From NCBI GenBank assembly GCA_024274855.1, contig JAJSAJ010000948.1, positions 1-32,954 of the forward strand: a stretch of 32,954 bases of DNA, read 5' to 3'. Position numbers and translations under genes: made by a program. The notes under the pieces were generated by a model that was given only the letters and a program-made list of their open reading frames with translations, searched no databases and was not told where the DNA came from. Each line of letters starts with the position of its first letter. Positions within the stretch are counted from its first letter, which is position 1. This DNA comes from Planctomycetota bacterium. GTDB lineage: Bacteria > Planctomycetota > Planctomycetia > Pirellulales > Pirellulaceae. Below, piece by piece: positions 28,201 to 32,954 of this stretch.

Positions 28201-29327
28201 CATTGCACGTTGATCCCCAAATCCTGGCGGAACGTTTTCTCGACTCGTCTGAGGAAATATCGATCCGTCAGGCCTTGGCGCTGGCCCTTGGCGAGTTTGC
28301 CGCGGATCAACTGGCGGCGTCAAAGCGAGACGGGCTGTTGGAATCGCTTTTGAACATCTACCGCAACCATCCCGATCCAGGCCTCCACGCGGCAGTACGA
28401 TGGTTGCTGTGCCACTGGGGACACAAAAACCAAGTCTCGAAACTCGACGCGAGAATCCAGGAAACAGAAGCCCAATTGGCTGCCCGAAAACCGACCGACC
28501 GACGCCAGTGGTACGTGACGACACAAGGTCACACCATGGTGGTTATTCAAGGCGGCAGTTTCCTGATGGGCTCGCCGTTGACTGACCTGGATCGTTTGCA
28601 TGGCGAAACGCGCTATCGAAGAGACGTAGACCGCCGTTTTGCGTTGGCAGCAACAGAAGTGACACGTGCCCAGTGGCGGAAGTTTCAGCAAGCACATCCG
28701 GAAGAGACCAATGATGTCATGAAGATGCCGGAGTTTCTGGCGGTCGTCCTCACAGAAGATTCTCCGGTCGTGGCCGTCAGCTGGTATGAATCGGCAGCGT
28801 ACTGTAACTGGCTGAGCAAACAGGAAGGAATTCCGGAAGAGCAATGGTGTTATGTGCGTAACGCCGACGGCAAGTTCGCCGCTGGAATGCGGCCCAAGCC
28901 GAATTACCTGCTGCTGAATGGCTACCGCTTGCCAAGTGAAGCAGAATGGGAGTACGCCTGCCGGGCCGGTGCCACGACCTCGCGGTACTTCGGCCACACT
29001 GATGAACTATTGACCGACTATGCCTGGTATATGGCGAACAGCAACCATCACGCGTGGCCGACAGGCACGTTGAAACCAAATGATTTTGGGTTATTCGATA
29101 TGCATGGTAACGCCAATGAATGGTGCCACGGTCGGTGGACAAAACGCGGCAATGCCGGGAAGGACGTGGGAGATGCGGCACCGGTGCAGATTGCCGCGGA
29201 TCGCGCAGCTCGCGGCGGCAGCTTCGTCGAAACAGCGTCTCTCATACGTTCCGCGAGCGCCTTGGGCTTCCGGCCGGATGCGTTTAACTACGCTACCGGT
29301 TTCCGCGTGGCCAGAACTTATCATTGA
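25284..29327 (+). CDS. C-terminal part of the kinase-NTPase protein: YQLTHDYLVPSLR linker, TM helix, helical/TPR-like region, formylglycine-generating-enzyme-like (FGE/SUMF1) domain
   Basis: RYQLTHDYLVPSLRKWLTRKQRETRRGRAELKLVERAAQW, TM TLAVVGMILAVPVTSVVI, FGE-like MVVIQGGSFLMGS...PVVAVSWYESAAYCNWLS...YRLPSEAEWEYACRAGA...NDFGLFDMHGNANEWC...RGGSFVE...GFRVAR. In frame with 23355-25244 across TAA 25242-25244. Confidence 0.9.
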   Translation: MRCGDGMGEEGPPCIAPNTPPATCRYQLTHDYLVPSLRKWLTRKQRETRRGRAELKLVERAAQWASRSENRYLPTALEDLSVRLLTRHEEWTESQRRMMHKSGRWHGMRTLAVVGMILAVPVTSVVIRNDIQAERRRIEAENLQKQNATHASGLVTAVMKADIQQVPAIVKQIGNYRQWTDPILKSEYEKFEDDSPEKLKIAFALLPVDSRQVDYLYNRLLEAEPTEVVVVRDALLPHRKQLVDRLWGLFWGIDSEAQVDKMEAVDGVSRLDRADTAEGIDGLKQLRAACALAVMDDNSLRWQEISNRVVRQLVHVRPAFVTYWQQALRPVKRVLSPSLAEACHDPTLTSTERALATDLLADYAANAPEVLADAIQYADDDQFGVFFPLLEAKPTSAVPVLESCLAENPAFNWHDSPLDPAWKTPDASVVQKIQDAHGRLMARFAFCQTLPLTDFLNVAESLRECGYRPTRFRPYYSGEKEIHVSAIWARDTSSWRTKIGTVDEIRSENRRLQADKWQAVDIAGFMAPDADGKSSLLFAALWNQEGDEAPARKLLVGLPAENWSAVRQFLDKAELRRVNCYNASTTPEGKTLISVICSKNGSHSFAYNEIGSGYSGELRPGLLQVDVGVGRSPKRESTQQRYTRQLETAEQAIAAEPDDISARLRHFIACYRLGKNEQALDDMDRIFATQKNVSARSYHQRRSLILARLGKKQEAEKELAEFQKLSTSDGEKAFVKTVVAAHLGTGDTAMERLEQEVAQHKRDMVFLIWAARAYSVVSGIVHNPDKRAAYVEKAIDLIQKGIAEGFENYAGLTNDSNLEPLETSPRFVKLLKKYGLDRRYTGVWIESMSFESTEVHGLSPPDQLARSIELIEQGYRPVSIAACNLNTMFDSARILSDSPNSLAPANTGLPELETATVWHRPLIPEETKETLAKRQANAAVTLLNLNKPSSAWPILRHAPDSRTRSYLIHRMRPLHVDPQILAERFLDSSEEISIRQALALALGEFAADQLAASKRDGLLESLLNIYRNHPDPGLHAAVRWLLCHWGHKNQVSKLDARIQETEAQLAARKPTDRRQWYVTTQGHTMVVIQGGSFLMGSPLTDLDRLHGETRYRRDVDRRFALAATEVTRAQWRKFQQAHPEETNDVMKMPEFLAVVLTEDSPVVAVSWYESAAYCNWLSKQEGIPEEQWCYVRNADGKFAAGMRPKPNYLLLNGYRLPSEAEWEYACRAGATTSRYFGHTDELLTDYAWYMANSNHHAWPTGTLKPNDFGLFDMHGNANEWCHGRWTKRGNAGKDVGDAAPVQIAADRAARGGSFVETASLIRSASALGFRPDAFNYATGFRVARTYH

Positions 29328-29475
29328 GAAAGCAAGCTGCCAAAACCAGAAACTGAAACCTTCCTCTATCCGTCGGCCGATGTGTTTCCGCTTCTTGGAA
29401 CGGCTCACGTTCGTCAGTATCTAACTCGGGTATTTCACGAGCGATCGGCTGCCGAGTCTGCCAACATGTGAACCG

Positions 29476-30891
29476 TCAGTGGGACGGTTCATCGATCCAA
29501 CTTTGCCTCGGTTCGGCAAGAAAAACTCGGACACTCTTGGCAAGCTCCTCGGCCAACTCAGGGCGTTCAGCCAGCAAATCATTCGTCTCCCGAGCATCCG
29601 TCTCGATGTTGAACAGCTCTCGTGGTTTTCCATCGCGACAAAGGAGTTTCCACGGCCCACGGCGAGCCACTTCGGTAGAGTAGGGTTTTGGTTTGGGATA
29701 GTGACGTTGCAGATGCTTGTAGAGGTCGAGCTGCCAGAAAAGAGTGCCCCGTTGCACTTCGTCAACTGGCCTGTCGTCCAGAATATGTGGCAACAGGTTG
29801 ATTCCATCGATCGCCAGATCGCGTGGAAGTTGAACGCGAGCCGCAGCACAGAACGTAGGCAATATGTCGTTTGTGTGCGCCAACGTATTGGATGATCTTC
29901 CGGCGGAAATCCGCTTTGGCCAGTTGACGATCATGGGGACGCGGATACCCCCTTCGTGCAAGTCGGTTTTTCCACCTTTGAGACGGCCGATCCCGCCCTC
30001 GTAAGCCGCACCGTTGTCCGAGGTAAACAAGATCAGCGTGTTCTCGCGGATTCCCAGTTGTTCCAAGGTGGCGACAATCTGGCCTACCTTGGCATCCATC
30101 TGCTCGACCATCGATCGAAAACGGTGTTGGTCATCGGTGATATGCCGTTGCGCGGTTCGGGACCAATGGGGCTCCGGAGCTGGCTCGTAGGGCATGTGCG
30201 GAACGAGCCACCACACGTTAATGAAAAACGGTCGGTTGGTCTTTTGGAATCGACGAATCAAAGCCATCGTTTCATCGCCATTGATGTCGGTAAAGTGGCG
30301 ATTGTAGTAGGGGTGATCGGGCCCAACCTGGCGCTCATCACGAATCAGGCACGTACCGCCGTCTCGATACAAACGTCGCGCTCGCCCCAACTTCCCACGT
30401 AGCGGCTGTTCTTCGTTCTGGCAGAGATAGTGGTCGAATCCATGTTGCTGAGGGCCGGGGATCGAATGTGCTCGATCCCGAATATGCTTCAAGTGCAGCC
30501 CCCCCAGATGCCATTTGCCGACGTGGGCCGTCTGATAGCAGGCCCGTTTCAGCAGTCCAGGAAGTGTCATCACACCCCGCGGCAAATGAGACTCGTCATC
30601 AGGAAAATGCCTGTGTATGTCGAACCGCAATGGATAACGCCCCGTCAAAACAGATGCACGCGTCGGCGTGCAGACTGCCGAAGCAGCATAGAACTGCGTG
30701 AACTTCATGCCACCCTGGGCCAGCTTGTCGATATGCGGGGTACGGACGGCCTCGCTGCCAAACGCTGAGAGATCCGCATAGCCGAGATCGTCGGCCAACA
30801 GTAAGATCAAGTTCGGCCGTTCCAAAGCGTTCGTCGTATCCGAGAAACCGAATAGGATAGCGCACGAAATAAGGAGCAATTGTTGTTGCAT
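29476..30891 (-). CDS. Secreted sulfatase (arylsulfatase family)
   Basis: Signal peptide, then RPNLILLLADDLGYADLSAFGSE, CTPTRASVLTGRYP (C-x-P-x-R), HVGKWHLGG, LILFTSDNGAAYEGGIGRLKGGKTDLHEGGIRVPMIV. Confidence 0.96.
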   Translation of the reverse strand: MQQQLLLISCAILFGFSDTTNALERPNLILLLADDLGYADLSAFGSEAVRTPHIDKLAQGGMKFTQFYAASAVCTPTRASVLTGRYPLRFDIHRHFPDDESHLPRGVMTLPGLLKRACYQTAHVGKWHLGGLHLKHIRDRAHSIPGPQQHGFDHYLCQNEEQPLRGKLGRARRLYRDGGTCLIRDERQVGPDHPYYNRHFTDINGDETMALIRRFQKTNRPFFINVWWLVPHMPYEPAPEPHWSRTAQRHITDDQHRFRSMVEQMDAKVGQIVATLEQLGIRENTLILFTSDNGAAYEGGIGRLKGGKTDLHEGGIRVPMIVNWPKRISAGRSSNTLAHTNDILPTFCAAARVQLPRDLAIDGINLLPHILDDRPVDEVQRGTLFWQLDLYKHLQRHYPKPKPYSTEVARRGPWKLLCRDGKPRELFNIETDARETNDLLAERPELAEELAKSVRVFLAEPRQSWIDEPSH

Positions 30892-31010
30892 ATCGTGGAC
30901 TCCAAAAACATGTGGTCAGTATTTTCGCGGCAATCACAACTGGTTATGTTACCATAATCCGGTTTTCCTCACGTCTAACAGAGGCGAATTGCCCTGGTGG
31001 AGCACTCAGC

Positions 31011-31346
31011 ATGAAAACACGACTCGTTCTTGCCGCCCTGGCGTCGACTCTCATAGCTGCCACCTCACCGGCGCACAATAAACCAACTCATGCCAACGCT
31101 GCGGCTGCCGATAAGCTTATAGAAAAGCAATTCGCGGCATGGGTAAGCAGACTTCCACCTGCGCAATAAGCGTGGGAGCGTGTCTTGCAAGAGAACCTCG
31201 GTGGCTTTTACTTTCCCATCCACAAACGTCAGAAAGTTTCCGGCCGAACCAATGCATGGGACTTCGTACAGGACGATCTGAAGCTTCCACACATGCTGCT
31301 GACTGAAGATCACATCGTTGAAGAGGACGCGTTGGAATACGCATGA
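31011..31346 (+). pseudogene. Remnant of a secreted SGNH/GDSL-type hydrolase, truncated, with in-frame TAA
   Basis: Frame: MKTRLVLAALASTLIAATSPAHNKPTHANAAAADKLIEKQFAAWVSRLPPAQ[TAA 31167-31169]AWERVLQENLGGFYFPIHKRQKVSGRTNAWDFVQDDLKLPHMLLTEDHIVEEDALEYA. The DDLKLPHMLL region resembles the segment just before the GDS motif in secreted SGNH hydrolases, and the rest of the domain is missing. Confidence 0.6.
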
Positions 31347-32362
31347 ATATCGAACACTGGATTTCGGAGTTGGAGGGCCATGACCCCCGCGGGGCGATCT
31401 CGCAATTGGCCGTGATTTCACCCGGATTGGCCCGGCCCGCCGTGCCCGCATTGCTCGGGCTACTCAAGCGAGGCGATCGCATTCTAGGATACGAAGCCGC
31501 CAGACTGGCAATCCACATCGGGCCCGATCGCGCCGACGAAATCCGCGTGATCCTTCAGTTTCTACTTGCAACCAAGCCTTGTGGTTGGATGTTGCCAGAG
31601 GTGGCCTTCGCCTTTGAGCGGCTTGCATGTCAGGCCGAAGAGACGGTCGAGTTGCTTGGCCAGGCACTTGCCTATCCGCACTTTCGGATCCGCGTCGCCG
31701 CCGCACGTGGATTGGCGAGTATGGGATCACTACTGGAGTTCGTCGAAGTCCCATTGCTGCGTGCAATGGAGGATCGATGCAACTGCGTAACACAAACGGT
31801 CACTGAGACATTACGAATCAATCAACAATCGCTTTCGCCACGACTCGAAGCGGCCCTGGCCAAACAGATTCCAGCCAGCTTGACTTCGGAGGAACGTAAC
31901 GCATCCGAGGAACTGGAACACGCAGTCTGGCGGCCGCGAGCAAATCGCCTCAATGGGCTCGGTGATGACGGCGAAGATGCTGTCTTCTTTCTGCGACGGC
32001 TGACAGCTGATGAACGACATCTGTCGGATGCCGCACTGTTGGAACTACTTCTCGCAAGTCATGGCCTGCCAACTACGGCCTCCTCGATCAGCGAAATCAA
32101 GACGGACATTACTCAACTTGTCCTGGCCAAATTGCTGCACCCAATATTCTCTCCTGATCCGGTTACAGAGCAACCAGTCAATGTCTTGCTAAGGCAGTTT
32201 TTCGAGTTTTTAGACGACAACGTGCGCGTCTACTCGAACGCCACAGTCAGGAACAACACGATCCATTGTTTTCAACCCGTATCGTGCTGCCTGATTGATG
32301 CCGGGCTTATTTGGACGGACGATATTCGAGTCGGCATGTTCTGGATTGCGGACGAGGACTGA
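31343..32362 (+). CDS. HEAT-repeat-like protein of unknown function
   Basis: 339 aa; alpha-helical ARPAVPALLGLLKRGDRILGYEAARLAIHIG..., FRIRVAAARGLASMGSLLEFVEVPLLRAM. ATGA overlap with the upstream remnant's stop. Confidence 0.6.
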   Translation: MNIEHWISELEGHDPRGAISQLAVISPGLARPAVPALLGLLKRGDRILGYEAARLAIHIGPDRADEIRVILQFLLATKPCGWMLPEVAFAFERLACQAEETVELLGQALAYPHFRIRVAAARGLASMGSLLEFVEVPLLRAMEDRCNCVTQTVTETLRINQQSLSPRLEAALAKQIPASLTSEERNASEELEHAVWRPRANRLNGLGDDGEDAVFFLRRLTADERHLSDAALLELLLASHGLPTTASSISEIKTDITQLVLAKLLHPIFSPDPVTEQPVNVLLRQFFEFLDDNVRVYSNATVRNNTIHCFQPVSCCLIDAGLIWTDDIRVGMFWIADED

Positions 32363-32418
32363 AGAACATCCATAACTCTTCTGATACTGCTATTCGGAAG
32401 GCTTTGAAAGACCGCATA

Positions 32419-32844
32419 ATGCATACTTTCCAGGACTACCTGAGATCAGAGGGAAATCCGCTGTTTGTAAGCTGGGGAACGCACGAGGGAATTCGCGGTG
32501 CCACTTGGATCGAAATGCATGCCGATGGAATAGTGACCAAGAGGTGTTACATCCCGAACACGAAGGCGACCACAAGTTCACGAAGGCTCGGGACCGTACC
32601 ACCGGTGCGATTCCGGCAGTTGGTTTCTCGACTTTCCCGGATCCGATTCGAAGAGATCTGTTCGCCCCCCTCCCCTTCCCCCTCAGTCAGCAGCATTTCG
32701 TTGGAGTCCATCTGGGACGGAGCACGCTGGGAGTTCCTCCAACAAGAACCGCTCGTCAAAAGGCAGACCACCGCCGGAGGCAACGGACGACCGACAGAAG
32801 GTTCGCCATCTCCCCAACGTCTCCCACGGCCGCACCCCGAGTAG
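32419..32844 (+). CDS. Hypothetical protein; 3' end runs into repeat copy B
   Basis: ORF from MHTFQDYLRSEGNPLFVSWGTHEGIRGATWIEMHADGIVTKR. C-terminal tail (GGNGRPTEGSPSPQRLPRPHPE) is low complexity and ends at the repeat boundary. Confidence 0.45.
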   Translation: MHTFQDYLRSEGNPLFVSWGTHEGIRGATWIEMHADGIVTKRCYIPNTKATTSSRRLGTVPPVRFRQLVSRLSRIRFEEICSPPSPSPSVSSISLESIWDGARWEFLQQEPLVKRQTTAGGNGRPTEGSPSPQRLPRPHPE

Positions 32845-32913
32845 CGTGTGACAAGCTCGCTCGACCAACGTATCCAATGAGTACGCACCTACCGCAAGAC
32901 CGGCGCACCAGAG
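32838..32913 (-). repeat. Dispersed repeat copy B, inverted relative to 17781-17858; may extend past the window
   Basis: Reverse complement CTCTGGTGCGCCGGTCTTGCGGTAGGTGCGTACTCATTGGATACGTTGGTCGAGCGAGCTTGTCACACGCTACTCGG matches copy A with few substitutions and a 1-bp length difference. Confidence 0.82.
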
Positions 32914-32954
32914 TCTGATCCCATCCCCACGCATGCGTGCATGGTCCGTACAGC

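Noticed and set aside
27087-28997. Long antisense ORFs (27087-27680, 28117-28524, 28320-28997 minus) within the FGE gene
   Set aside because: They overlap a strongly supported coding gene, have Cys/Arg-rich low-complexity composition and show no recognisable domains.
29090-29327. FGE/C-type-lectin-like C-terminus as a diversity-generating retroelement variable region
   Set aside because: No reverse transcriptase, template repeat or excess of AAY-type codons is visible here. The RGGSFVETASLIRSASALGFRP segment looks like an ordinary FGE core.
13242-31169. Reassignment of TAA/TAG to a sense codon (e.g. glutamine)
   Set aside because: Several genes end naturally at TAG or TAA where the protein family terminus is expected (DUF1080 at 17567, caspase at 19147, TM2 protein at 5101, ceramidase at 3518), so both codons act as stops here.
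1-32954. CRISPR array, tRNA or rRNA
   Set aside because: No regularly spaced repeat series, cloverleaf-type sequence or conserved rRNA motif was noticed by eye. A tRNAscan/Infernal run would be needed to exclude small RNAs.

Overview
The window looks like planctomycete-type chromosome. This is inferred from family content: several secreted sulfatases, DUF1080 proteins, a secreted ceramidase-like protein, a PDZ/WD40-caspase and a Ser/Thr kinase-NTPase-FGE giant. No taxonomic marker is present. It mixes a carbohydrate/sulfatase catabolic background (sulfatases at 2-865, 13973-16675 and 29476-30891, a dead alpha-L-rhamnosidase, an SGNH-hydrolase remnant, two DUF1080-like proteins) with signalling or conflict-type modules. 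The strongest candidate system is a tight two-gene unit at 6895-9879: a NUDIX hydrolase, then 3 bp later an 853-aa protein that reads as RelA/SpoT nucleotidyltransferase - TPR-like helices - SLOG/LSDAT-like Rossmann domain - RyR domain. A CPBP membrane protease lies just upstream on the same strand. A second candidate is a divergent pair at 19147-29327: secreted WD40-PDZ-caspase facing a kinase-STAND NTPase-TM-FGE protein. Both members are interrupted only by in-frame TAA/TAG codons (20398, 23352, 25242), with no frameshift. Similar in-frame stops hit the rhamnosidase (13242) and SGNH (31167) remnants. Two copies of a MITE-like repeat with imperfect terminal inverted repeats sit directly on the stop codons of two genes (about 866-993 and 10850-11056). 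A second dispersed repeat occurs in inverted orientation near 17.8 kb and at the right edge. No tRNA, rRNA or CRISPR array was recognised. All domain calls are by eye from motifs and have not been checked by database search.
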